From Strongylocentrotus droebachiensis (Eukaryota > Echinodermata > Echinoidea > Camarodonta > Strongylocentrotidae): a stretch of 64,000 nt of DNA. The notes below the pieces were generated by a model. That model was not told the origin of the DNA, made no database searches, and worked only from the letters and a program-made list of their open reading frames with translations. The stretch is taken from contig JAVYIG010000403.1 in the NCBI GenBank assembly GCA_035222895.1, positions 62,001 to 126,000 on the forward strand, in the 5' to 3' direction. Positions within the stretch are counted from its first letter, which is position 1; the number at the start of each line of letters is the position of its first letter. Below, piece by piece: positions 11,701 through 19,485 of this stretch. A program made the position numbers and the translations under genes.

Positions 11701-13090
11701 GAAGAATTGTATGATTAACTAACATTGTGAACATTATAATTGATTGATTAATTGAGTTACTACAGTATCAATATATGTATTAAAAAAATACGTCTTTACA
11801 ACTATAGTAAAGAAATATTACAGAATCTAAATATATGCTAAAGGATGGTTGAAAGGGACCAGAAAATAGCCCATGTGTAGGTCGAGCCTAGCCCCTCTAC
11901 AAAATGTACAACATTCAAGACGTCCACTTCTAAATCACACAACAACATTTACTACTCAGTTACACGGTGTTATATATACAGAGCAATATACAATTAGTTA
12001 ATAAATGGTTTTTGAGTGAATTCCTGAAACTATTTCTGGATGTTTTTAATTTGATATATCACTTTAACAAATGAGGAGAAAAAAAGAGAAATCTGTCCCA
12101 TGATTGGTCCTAAATGTTGGTAGATGTATATAATTATGTTGACCTCCTTTTGTGCTGTCTTGTATCACAGTAATCTATCAAAGAGTGGGGTAAATTATTA
12201 TAATGGCCGAATATGTAAACAAAAATGCTGATTTTTTTTTTTTTTTTTTTATAAACATAGATCTATAACCAGAAGTGCAAGAAATGTGATCACGAGAATA
12301 AACCCAGCTTTAAGGACTCGGTGTTTCGGGAGATGGTGGTAAAAGCTCTTGAACAGTAAGTAAATAGTACCATGAACAGTCTAATTATGCATAAAATAGG
12401 GGCACACTCGCAAATACTTTTGCCCATGCAACCCCTTTCTTTGATTTTAAATCATAGATAGATTAAGCATTTTATTGTCTTAAGCTGAAAAATGATAACT
12501 TTATAATTTTACATCTAGTTGTTAGCGGTGGTGTAGATACAAGGGAGGGGGGGGGGGTTACATGCCCTTGAAATGAGAGGGAGAACAATAAAGTGAGAGT
12601 GGAGATGACAAGTAAAGAAGATGACAAGACCTCTCTCGCGCCGTCCCCCGTAATCTTTGACCTTTTACATTAGCATTCGATTCACCTAGAAAGACTGATG
12701 TTGGTCCCCCAACCCTCGATGCCACATGTTAACTTATTGATCTACATGGCTCATCACTTATTACGCAATCTCGTATCATTAAATATGCATTTGAATAATG
12801 ATTTATCAGATACATTATTTAGGGTTTATGAAACTAGGCTTTTGATAACAGATGCAATAATGAAAGTGTCATCATCAACAAAGATGATTTTATATTAGCA
12901 ATAATAAGAATGTTTCATCCTGTATCACAGGGAGAACCGGTTTCGGGACGAGGAGACATCTTGGCCGGAGCAACCGAATTACTATGACGATGAGGTTGAG
13001 TTTACAACATCTCCTCATGAGAGTAGACTTTGTGAGAAGTGTGGCTACGCCAGCTCCCCTTGCTCTGAAAGAGCAGGCGCTTCTGAATAA
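2531..13090 (+). CDS. RTP-like 3CxxC zinc-finger protein, copy a (3 exons)
   Basis: Joined exons 2531-2728, 12261-12355 and 12931-13090 give 453 nt, a 150-residue protein with no internal stop. Three cysteine pairs are visible: CSKPGC (C39/C44), CKKC (C72/C75) and PHESRLCEKC (C132/C135), followed by C142. Their order and spacing fit the zf-3CxxC domain of receptor-transporting proteins, which help olfactory and other receptors reach the cell surface in vertebrates and include interferon-induced members. No transmembrane tail is present, unlike RTP1/2. Introns are phase 0 and phase 2, each GT/AG. An in-frame TAA lies 18 bases before the ATG, so the start is likely right, although an upstream non-coding exon is possible (TAG at 2511-2513 looks like an acceptor). 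AATAAA lies at 13889. Copy b at 19005-20740 has the same structure. Intron 1 is swollen to 9.5 kb by nested LINEs. The family call is firm in motif pattern; the function is inferred. Confidence 0.75.
2747..4954 (+). mobile_element. Degenerate 5'-truncated CR1/L2-type LINE, 5' part
   Basis: Begins inside the endonuclease domain (LLLGDFNIHVDD, then SDHSALVATV) and continues through a broken reverse transcriptase: LNNYRPIANLPFLDKVLE, LLDYTAAFDTIDH, CGVPQGSVIGPLLF, MYADDTQ, then the downstream SLHWLPIHHRITFKVLLLTY. Several frameshifts and stops separate these blocks, so it is dead. The left edge is defined by loss of similarity to intron 1 of RTP-like copy b just after GATATCTAGAATTA. The right edge is the insertion point of a younger LINE; the rest resumes at 10060. 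The domain set fits the CR1/L2 group; the exact clade is inferred. Confidence 0.85.
4950..4954. repeat. Putative target-site duplication (CCTTG), left copy
   Basis: CCTTG here and again at 10060-10064 bracket the younger LINE. Removing the insert and one copy rejoins the older element's C-terminal coding region, which supports the boundary. Confidence 0.6.
4955..6299 (+). other. 5' untranslated region of the young LINE
   Basis: No open frame here resembles a LINE ORF1: I found no CCHC knuckles, coiled coil, PHD or RRM pattern. The short frames at 5601-5837 and 6001-6303 have no family features. The last 250 bases are pyrimidine-rich. An internal promoter would be expected here for an autonomous LINE but cannot be seen directly. 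Confidence 0.5.
6300..9416 (+). CDS. LINE endonuclease/reverse transcriptase polyprotein, intact
   Basis: A single uninterrupted frame of 1038 codons. Residues about 90-310 are an apurinic-like endonuclease: LLHLNIRSLN (N98), GLTETWL (E128), GGGVALYIRKSL, LMGDFNIDLL (D236, N238), LIDNIFSN and SDITDHYPI (D302, H303). Residues about 515-790 are the reverse transcriptase: SSGFDGISN, GNYRPISLLSSFSKILEK, FLDFSKAFDTINHEIL, CGVPQGSLLGPLLFIIYIND and the catalytic FADDT. The C-terminal part includes GNTYQTLVEKVLLLQKKVIR and ends in an 'FKRNLKKSLL' tail typical of the group. It nicks target DNA and copies the element RNA at the nick. Start choice: ATG ATG ATG at 6300; no better upstream start is visible. 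All catalytic residues are present, so it may be active. The CR1/Jockey assignment is an inference from motif style. Confidence 0.93.
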   Translation: MMMSNFDNRQSMPFQMLGDDDFFDLHRPSQSDDASHTSVNSYDNFIRDNTNVSSANLEFDFDFDDPAQRGITNYITINQFCNVSKDFQNNSFSLLHLNIRSLNKHFDDLLSLIDKPMSNPLSLIGLTETWLNYDSNHPFHINDYEFINKNRQNRVGGGVALYIRKSLKYTILNEISVCNAIVESLFIEIVIPGNKNIIAGVIYRCPSSNTLEFLQYLSNLLRNVNFDNKDFFLMGDFNIDLLNHEHNRASQEFLELILSASCLPLVSKPTRVTNTSATLIDNIFSNVIPHPDSYIILSDITDHYPIALHYQLGQSINTNNSSTYRRKVNVESLAHLGINLENYDWLCVHTNNDINSSYENFVHILNNQLDSNMPKQKVKTSYKKTPKLPWISKSLLRSINRKNNLFYKYKIKGTDKSKLKYTSYKNTLTKIIRLEKRKYFVNRLEMFKHDMQNTWKVIKQAMNLTKGRSDINKIKYNNETVENSKDIANIFNNYFSSIGNNLAENIPPSNKNYTDFLGPANPNSIFFFPTNRQEVLNIVSNLQNKTSSGFDGISNVILKAIIPFIVDPLVYIFNLSLLHGEFPDSMKLAKIIPLFKKGDKLEIGNYRPISLLSSFSKILEKIVFTRMIAFLKKYDILSNFQFGFREKHSTVHASMSFVEKIAHSIDSSSHTVGIFLDFSKAFDTINHEILLYKLANIGVRGKALEWFRSYLSNRRQFVFLNEQASDFKNITCGVPQGSLLGPLLFIIYINDFHKSSNAMSFILFADDTNLFFSHSDPNIIVDVINAELRKILEWIRANKLSLNLLKTNYILFSNSLTSLPTDIILDNTPLEQVSHTKFLGVVVDSKLSWKLHVENICKTISRNVGIINRLKSHLPQRSLLMLYSSLILPYLNYGLLLWGNTYQTLVEKVLLLQKKVIRIICNAPFLAHTDPLFLEHNILKINDLYLLHLGEFMYKFNSGTLPFAFHDMFKQNRTFHNYPTRQSEEFHLPFLRTFFAQKTFIFEGPKFWNTLRVDLKNSPSLSVFKRNLKKSLLAPYKT
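9822..9865 (+). other. Hairpin in LINE 3' UTR
   Basis: GAGGGGTCCAC at 9822-9832 pairs with GTGGACCTCTC at 9855-9865 (10 Watson-Crick pairs plus one G-U). A nested AAGC/GCTT stem lies in the loop. LINE reverse transcriptases of several clades recognise 3' UTR structure, so this is a candidate template-recognition element. Confidence 0.5.
10060..10490 (+). mobile_element. Older CR1/L2-type LINE, 3' part
   Basis: Resumes the element interrupted at 4954. Across one frameshift it encodes PRSVPKYGDRAFSVNAS and WNKLPAHIHNTHSLKQFKS, ending LLKTHLFNS and a stop at about 10212. The 3' UTR ends in an ATTATTATT repeat at about 10471-10490, after which similarity to intron 1 of RTP-like copy b resumes (GAACCAATGTC...CACACCTC). 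The YGDRAFS...LWN.LP motif is typical of the CR1/L2 C-terminus. Confidence 0.85.
10610..10670. repeat. CT microsatellite
   Basis: Mostly CT dinucleotides broken by C runs. An equivalent CT tract occurs at the matching position of copy b (19448-19479), so it predates the gene duplication. Confidence 0.85.
10805..12015. other. Copy-a-specific insertion in intron 1, with LINE relic
   Basis: Compared with copy b, where AGATTATTTAGGCATACATC leads within about 60 bases to GTGAATTCCTGAAACT, copy a carries about 1.2 kb extra between these anchors. It includes the LINE C-terminal relic at 10985-11400, a TA microsatellite at 11559-11582 and otherwise unremarkable AT-rich sequence. Confidence 0.55.
10985..11395 (+). 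pseudogene. LINE C-terminal relic
   Basis: The frame from 11001 reads LPLSFQNFYTMNKAIHSYPT, then RSIRHHGPDLWNSLPESIKS and LYSFKAKVKQCY. The 'IHSY.TR..S.FH', 'G..LWNSLP' and 'FK.K.K' order is the C-terminal end of CR1/Jockey-group LINE proteins. Only the last 75 or so codons are present, a typical 5'-truncated insertion, and it differs from the two LINEs upstream. Confidence 0.75.
12261..12355 (+). CDS. RTP-like copy a, exon 2
   Basis: 95 nt between ATAG| and |GTAAGT, encoding IYNQKCKKCDHEN with the second cysteine pair and ending in a split Gln codon (phase 2). It differs from copy b exon 2 by only a few substitutions, whereas the flanking introns differ more, which indicates constraint. Confidence 0.8.
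12931..13090 (+). CDS. RTP-like copy a, exon 3
   Basis: Acceptor ATCACAG|GG and stop TAA at 13088. Encodes an acidic linker (YYDDEVEF) and the third cysteine pair in PHESRLCEKCGY with a further cysteine, ending ERAGASE. The linker and tail differ sharply from copy b, while PHES.LCEKCGY..SPC is kept. Confidence 0.78.
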
Positions 13091-13172
13091 ACGTTAAACA
13101 TAGGTCCCACCTTTCAAAAGTGTTGAGGGATGTCCATTCTTGACCATTATTCAATTTTGTGCTACGTTTACG

Positions 13173-13542
13173 TTATGTTCCCGGCGGCCACGGCAGTCAC
13201 GTTTCAGGCCACCGTGGACAAAACGGGATGGACGTGAGACAACGCGGGGGCGGGGGGGGGGGGGGGGGTGGGGGTGGGGCGGAATGGGCAAACGTGACAG
13301 GCCGTGATTGCTGTGTGCCGGGCCAAACTGTTAAACTGACAACATATTTTCCACGGCAGTCAAGGTGCGGATGACAAACCTAGTAGGCCGTAGTAAAACG
13401 GGATGGGCGCAACAAAACGTGACAGTACGTAACAAAATACCTAACAAAACTTGCATACAGGGAGAAAATAGCAAAAATCTCCCGGGACCGGCGCAATATA
13501 TATTTTGGGCAAACGGGGCTGCTGTGGCCGTCGGGAACATAA
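13173..13542. mobile_element. GC-rich MITE in the 3' UTR of RTP-like copy a
   Basis: Inverted ends: TTATGTTCCCGGCGGCCACG at the left, and CGGGAACATAA at the right reading TTATGTTCCCGACGGCCACA in reverse complement (2 mismatches in 20). Between them is GC-rich sequence with repeated 'AAACGGGATGG' and 'AACGTGACAG' words and a G run. Copy b has no such insertion. No transposase; superfamily not determined. Confidence 0.7.
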
Positions 13543-13888
13543 AACTATAATAGAAGTAAGTGTGAAATTTATATTGTAATGTATTTTATGTTTTCAGTTA
13601 TTTTGTAGAGAAATTGATAGAACATAAATATACCACCTCAGCACCTCTAATTTGAAGAGAGAGGCTGATGATTAGTTAACTTTATGCCATAGAATATTGT
13701 GTACATTTTTTTGCTGTAAACATATTAGTTTTGGTTGTTGAGTTAAAGAATTGACAGAATGTAAATATCGCTGACACAATCTTGTTTGTTCGTCTTTAAG
13801 TATATTTTTTTGTTATTTCATTTCATTTTATTTGTTGCTGTTAAAAGTGCTTGGTATGATATTTGATTTGTTTTTACCAACTGTATGG

Positions 13889-13894
13889 AATAAA
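13889..13894 (+). promoter_or_regulatory. Polyadenylation signal of RTP-like copy a
   Basis: AATAAA about 800 nt after the stop codon, at the end of the region aligned to copy b, where the matching AATAAA is at 21020. Confidence 0.6.
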
Positions 13895-14161
13895 AATTAA
13901 ATTACAATCCTAAATATTGTTATTTTACTTATATTACCGTACTTATTGAAATAAATAATTATGAACTATTTTCTTGATTAACTATTTTTGAAACCCAATT
14001 CAGAGTAAATGTAGAGATCATGCTATAAAATTGTACGATTAACATATTCAAAAACTATCCATCAACTGCTCAACTGTGTGATGGAAATGTCCTTCAAACA
14101 TTTTACTAAAGTGAAAAATCATTACTCAAGAGCAATTCATTGTATAATTTCTTTATTAATT

Positions 14162-14295
14162 CCCGCTCATTTTGTGAGGAGATCAATTTATTTAATGATC
14201 TCTACTCATTTTGTATTGAGATCAATTTCTCTAATAATTCCTGCTCATTTTGTAAGGAGATCAATTTCTCTATGAATTTCTGCTCATTTAGGAAT
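14162..14295. repeat. 39-bp minisatellite, about 3.5 units
   Basis: The word CTCATTT recurs at 14166, 14205, 14244 and 14283, an exact 39-base period with internal substitutions. Being a multiple of three, it creates an open frame that is not a gene. Copy b lacks the array just after the matching flank at 21275. Confidence 0.85.
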
Positions 14296-14399
14296 TTGTT
14301 CGATATATATGCATCTATCAGTCTAATTCTTTTGTATAAATGCAATAAAAATATTTCATTAAATAAAAACAGTCCTTAGTTACAAGACATTCTCCACGA

Positions 14400-15590
14400 C
14401 TCAAATTGGCACTATGATTTCCTTCCTGAGCTACTTTCCGTTGGTTTTTGTGCAGAAAAATCACCAGAATACTCGTAGTATACACGAGGAATACATGTAG
14501 GTTCATTACATAGTTTAGAAATTTTAAAAGATAACTTGTTCCCAATGAACATTTCTGTGTATAGGTACACAAAAAAAAACATTGCTTTCACAGAGAGGTA
14601 TAATTTCACATAACATTGAAATTAAGAGACTGCGTTTTTACCTCATTTATTATTTCAATGTACTATTATAAAAATTATATTAAATGATTGTTAAATATAT
14701 TTATTAGTTTTCTGAAGCTTATTTTTGATTAGCCTAAAGTATATCTACCTTTTTTTTAAAAATTTAAATAGAAGATAAAATAATCTTGCAAAAATCTTTT
14801 TACTCTTTCCCTCTGCTTTTCATAACCATATATGGGGGGGGGGGGGGGAGGAGGGATGAACGCTCTCAGTCATGGGACATGGGATTAGCGAAATTCTGTT
14901 CCCGGAGAAAAACTGTTGATGCATCCACTGCCCCACCCCACCCCCCAAAAAATTCCAAGATCGATTGAACTTTTTTAGACCCCTCCCCAGGACGTCGATC
15001 GACTACATGTATGTGCCCCCCAAACATCAAACTCTGGCTACGTGCCTGCCCCCCCCCCCCCCCCCCCCCACTTCAAGACATTCCTGGATCCTTCCTTTTC
15101 AAAACATGTCAATAATAGAAATATTAAGAGAGAGAGAACGAGAGAGCGAACAAAAAATGATCGATAGAGTGGGAGATAGTAAGGAAAATCAAGAATGACA
15201 AGAGATGGAGAGATAGAGATGGGTTTAGGATGAGAGAGAGAGAGAGGAAAAGAATTAGAGAGGGCACTGATACATGTACTAATGTACTAATAATACAGTA
15301 ATGGTATTTGAAAAGATGATTAGTACTACAAAATCGGAGAATAGCGTTGAAGAGAGCCATAACTTAAGCTTTTCGACTTGCACTCATCAGAGTAAAACGC
15401 AAGAATTAAACAGAAAGCCGAAATCGATCAATATAAACGGAAACTAATAGCATTGAAGAGAGCCATAACTTATGATACCTCTCCCTTTTGCCAGGTCACG
15501 GAGCGTGATATAATTATTTAATCAAACGGGAGAAAAGATGATAATGGTAAACTGATATATTGGATGTCGAGCACTGCGTTGCCATATAGC
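14400..15590. other. Intergenic, low-complexity
   Basis: No gene seen. Contains a G run at 14835-14847, C runs near 15050-15069, a GA-rich stretch at 15127-15265, and a short direct repeat (GAAGAGAGCCATAACTTA) at about 15350 and 15455. Confidence 0.5.
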
Positions 15591-15594
15591 ACAT

Positions 15595-16800
15595 TAAACA
15601 AAGCGATTGTGATGTGCACTACAGTTATACTGTTCCCACTCCCTACGGAATCCACTCGGTATGACTTAGGGCTCGTTCATGCTTGATTTTGACGGCCAGA
15701 ATCAGGCATCTGTTACGCGTTTAGTTTAAAACACGATTGCGTTCATGCTCACTTTTGTAGAATCACCGAAAAACGGCGATCACGATCACCGATCGTAAAC
15801 TCACAAAAAGATGCGTTTACAATTTGTAAACGCGTTTAAATGGGGTCAACGCACCGACCGCTAGTGGGTCTACGTAGCATGCGCACACAGGTTTGTGAAT
15901 CCAAGCTGAAGGCCACCCAATGAGAATTGCCTGGAGAAGTGAGCATGAACAGTGCACCGTGGAACTGCGATTACGATGAGCGTTTACGATGAGCGTTACA
16001 AATCGCTTATTCTGCCTTCAAAATCAAGCATGAACGCGTCCTAAGATGTGCAGGCTATGTTTTCCTTTTCTCGTGCAATCCCCGAGGAACAGCAGTTCGA
16101 ACGTTCCATTTAGGGTCAGAGTATGTTTTGAAATTGTATGCGGGGATAACCCATGCGGGGATAACCCACGTCGTATTTCTATTGTGTCATTCATGTGGGG
16201 GGTGTAAACATGGATAAAAATAGTAAATTCAATCATTCAAAATAATGAAAGCTACATCACATTAAACCGAGGTTCACAATCGAGATATTTGACTCCTGTG
16301 GACAGACGTCTATTTTTGAAACAGGCTATTAGTCATTTCGAAAAGGTAAGAAAACTTAGCCCAAGCTATACGGTTTCTGAATCGAGATGAATACCTCGAA
16401 TGTTGTATATACATGTATATATGTTTTCAAATTTTAGACACAGGATTCAACGAAACATTCTAGTTGTATAATACAAATTGTTTGATAACTTGCAATTTGA
16501 ATTGGATACGTGATGTACTACAGTTAAGAGATATTTTTTTCTTCTAATTTGTATTCGTCTATTCAATGTTTTTAAGATTGGTTGTGTTTTACGTTTGTGT
16601 ATGTCAGTCATGAAAATCTGTAAAACATATAAATATAAGTCACGTCAAGTTGAACATTAGCCCTAGAAACTGCTTTATTAATTGGTCTTTTTTTTAAAGG
16701 TCTTTTTTGTTAAAGGAAAACAATAAGAAGACACCTTTTTATGACGATATCATCACCAAAAAGATATCTATTGGTCTCGAAATTAACTGGAATTTTTTTT
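15595..16800 (+). repeat. Triplicated upstream segment, unit 1
   Basis: First of three diverged direct copies. Shared landmarks are ATACTGTTCCCACTCC, GATGTGCAGGCTATGTTTTG, GAATCGAGATG.ATACCTCGA and GACACAGG.TTCAACGAAAC. This unit is interrupted by the MITE at 15669-16041. No open frame is conserved between units. They lie upstream of RTP-like copy b, with unit 3 ending about 100 bp before homology to copy a begins. Confidence 0.75.
15669..16041. mobile_element. PIF/Harbinger-like MITE
   Basis: Ends GGGCTCGTTCATGCTTGATT and, in reverse complement from the right, GGACGCGTTCATGCTTGATT. Flanks are TTA and TAA. The paralogous sites at about 18130 (GACTTAGATGTGCAGG) and 17066 (GACTAAGATGTGCAGG) lack the insert, so the element sits at a TWA trinucleotide, the usual Harbinger target. 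No transposase is encoded; superfamily assignment is inference. Confidence 0.75.
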
Positions 16801-17039
16801 CGATTGGAAAGATATTCATAGATTTTTTTATTATTCTAGGATTACGTGTCATTATGACTGCTTGTACTTTTTATTCATAAATACGATTATTTCAGATCAA
16901 GGGGCACTTAAGATGGCACACATTAGTTACGATCGTACCATACTAGTTGTGCATTTTGTAAATACCTAGATACAAAATTGGAGTGATATCAATCGCATTC
17001 CTGTGTATTCATTTTTCCCCGAATTAAACCCCACTCCTT

Positions 17040-17590
17040 AAAAAATCCAATTGGTATGACCATGACTAAGATGTGCAGGCTTTGGTTTCCTTTTCTCGTG
17101 CAATCTGCGAGCAACAGCTTGTATAAACGTCCAGAGATCCACCATGTTAGAAATATCAGCAGTTGGAACGTTCCTTTTACGGTCAGAGCAATCGAGATAT
17201 TTCACTCGTGTGGATAGAAGTCTATTTTTTAAACAGGATATTGGTCATTTCTAAAAGGTAAGCAAACTTAGCCCAAGCTATACGGTTTCAGAATCGAGAT
17301 GGATACCTCGAATATTTTATATACATGTATATATATATTTTTTTAATTTTAGACACAGGGTTCAACGAAACATTTTAGTTGTACCTGTATAAATAAAATT
17401 TGTATTTTCTAAGTTAGTCCAATAACTTGTAATATGAATTTGATACATGATGTATTACAGTTGAGAGATATTTTTTTTCTTCTAATTCGTATTCGTCTAT
17501 TGAATGTTTCAATATTGGTTGTGTTTTACATTTGTGTATGTCTGCCATAAAAATATGTAAAACATATAAATATAGCCCAGGGGCATTAAT
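17040..17590 (+). repeat. Triplicated upstream segment, unit 2
   Basis: Second unit: shares the GATGTGCAGG, CCCAAGCTATACGGTTTCAG and GACACAGGGTTCAACGAAAC blocks. It lacks part of the left end present in units 1 and 3. A G run and CT-poor spacer follow at 17600-18055. Confidence 0.7.
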
Positions 17591-18059
17591 TTCTTTTCAT
17601 GACAGGGGGGGGGGGGGAGGGGCGAAATGAGAGGGACGATCGCGATGGAGCATAGTGAACGAGAGGGGCGAAGGTGACGGAAGTGACTACCCCCTCGCAG
17701 GTTCTTGAAGTTTTGTTGTTTTAACAAATTACATTCCTCAGCAAAAGTATAGTATAAAAACGGAATACAGATTTTCTACAATATTTACTTTTATATTTTT
17801 AAGGATATTATGCGAGGAAGCGTAGCGACCAAGCGAGAAGATTTTTGCATTTTTTAAAGTCTAAACATTGCACTCTTTGGCCCTCCAGAGTCTACAAGTG
17901 TGTCTCAGTCTTTAGTCAGTATTTGCTATAATTTTTTTAATTTTTTATATTTGTTTGTGGCTGTTTTTGTTGTTGTTGTTGTTGTTGTTTTTTTTTTTTG
18001 GGGGGGGGCACTTTTTAAAACTTTTTAATATCGAAGGTCCATAATAACAAAAATTCAGC

Positions 18060-18720
18060 AAAAAAGCGATTATGATGTGCAATATAGGCCTAGCTATACT
18101 GTTCCCACTCCTTACGAAATCCGGTTCCGGTATGACTTAGATGTGCAGGCTATGTTTTGAAATTGTATGCGGGGAAAACCCATACCGTATTGTTTTTGTG
18201 TCATTCATGTTTGGGGAAGTATACATGGATAAAAATAGTAAATTCATTCAAATAAAAGCTGCATCACACAAAAATAATCAAGATCAAGATATTTGACTCT
18301 GTGAACAGACCTCTAATTTTTAGACAGGCCATTTGCCGTAGCGAAAATGTAAGTCAATCTTAGCTCAAGCTATACGGTTTCAGAATCGAGATGGATACCT
18401 CGAATATTTTATATACATGAATATATGTATTTAATTTTAGACACAGGGTTCAACGAAACATTTCTAAACTTGTCTAATAACAATATGAATTCGATACGTG
18501 ATGTATTACAATAAAGAGATACATTTTTTAATCTATTCAATGATTTCAAGTTTGGACGTGTTTTACGTTTGTGTATGTCAGTCATAAACAAATATAGGTC
18601 ACATCAAGACGTATGATTTGCCTTAGAAACCGCCCTGTTAATTTCGTCTTTTTTAAGGAAAACAATAAGAGGACAGTGTTTTGTGGTATCATCGTCAGAG
18701 AGAATAATTGGTGAAATTAA
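18060..18720 (+). repeat. Triplicated upstream segment, unit 3
   Basis: Third unit, with the MITE-free target site GGTATGACTTAGATGTGCAGG at about 18129-18149. It ends just before the sequence shared with RTP-like copy a (from 18839). Could be part of the promoter or a 5' non-coding exon of copy b, but no TATA or initiator is clear. Confidence 0.7.
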
Positions 18721-19004
18721 CTGGAAATGTTACTCGATTCATATTGAGAGTTTACGATGTACGCTCAGACAGACATACCCTCGCAGGACGCCTACGTCTA
18801 CTAAATGCAAGATCTCCAACCAGTCCGGGCCTACGTTTATGAATAATTGTTATCCATCTACTGGTATTCTAAGTCACAGACCAGTATTCTCCAGATACCA
18901 ATTATCAATCTTATATACCAGTTACTTTAACTGTATGGTTTAACAATTACTTGTACATGTCCAATATCATCCCATACATTTTGTAGTAATATCCTCGACC
19001 CGAC

Positions 19005-19199
19005 ATGGACACCACTGCTATCATTAAGAGTGTCATGGCCGACAAGCTTATCACGAAGAACGACATTAAAGAGAGAAGCTCCCGCCAAGGGGTGCGTGGT
19101 TTGTCCCGGATCGCGTGTTCCAAGCCTGATTGTGAGTGGACCTGGAACACTCATCAAGCTCACGCTGTTATTGACCTTAAGAGACAGAAGGTAGTCAGG
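19005..19199 (+). CDS. RTP-like copy b, exon 1
   Basis: 65 codons, ATG to donor AGG|GTAAGA. The codons after the donor run into a poly(A) tract (19260-19289), showing that the longer open frame is not protein. Confidence 0.78.
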
Positions 19200-19256
19200 G
19201 TAAGATATCTAGAATTATCTCGAATGGAAAGGGTTCAAGAAGTTATTTATAAAAAA

Positions 19257-19295
<39 letters not shown>

Positions 19296-19443
19296 TTTAC
19301 GGTGGTTTTAGGAGGCACAATTTTTGCCCCCCTTTTAGAACCAATGTCACACACCTCGAGAAAAATGTGCCCACTTTCACTTATAAATTTATCCCCCAAA
19401 AGCATCTGAATAGTTGGTCAACTTTCTCTTCTTCTTTTCCTTT

Positions 19444-19485
<42 letters not shown>

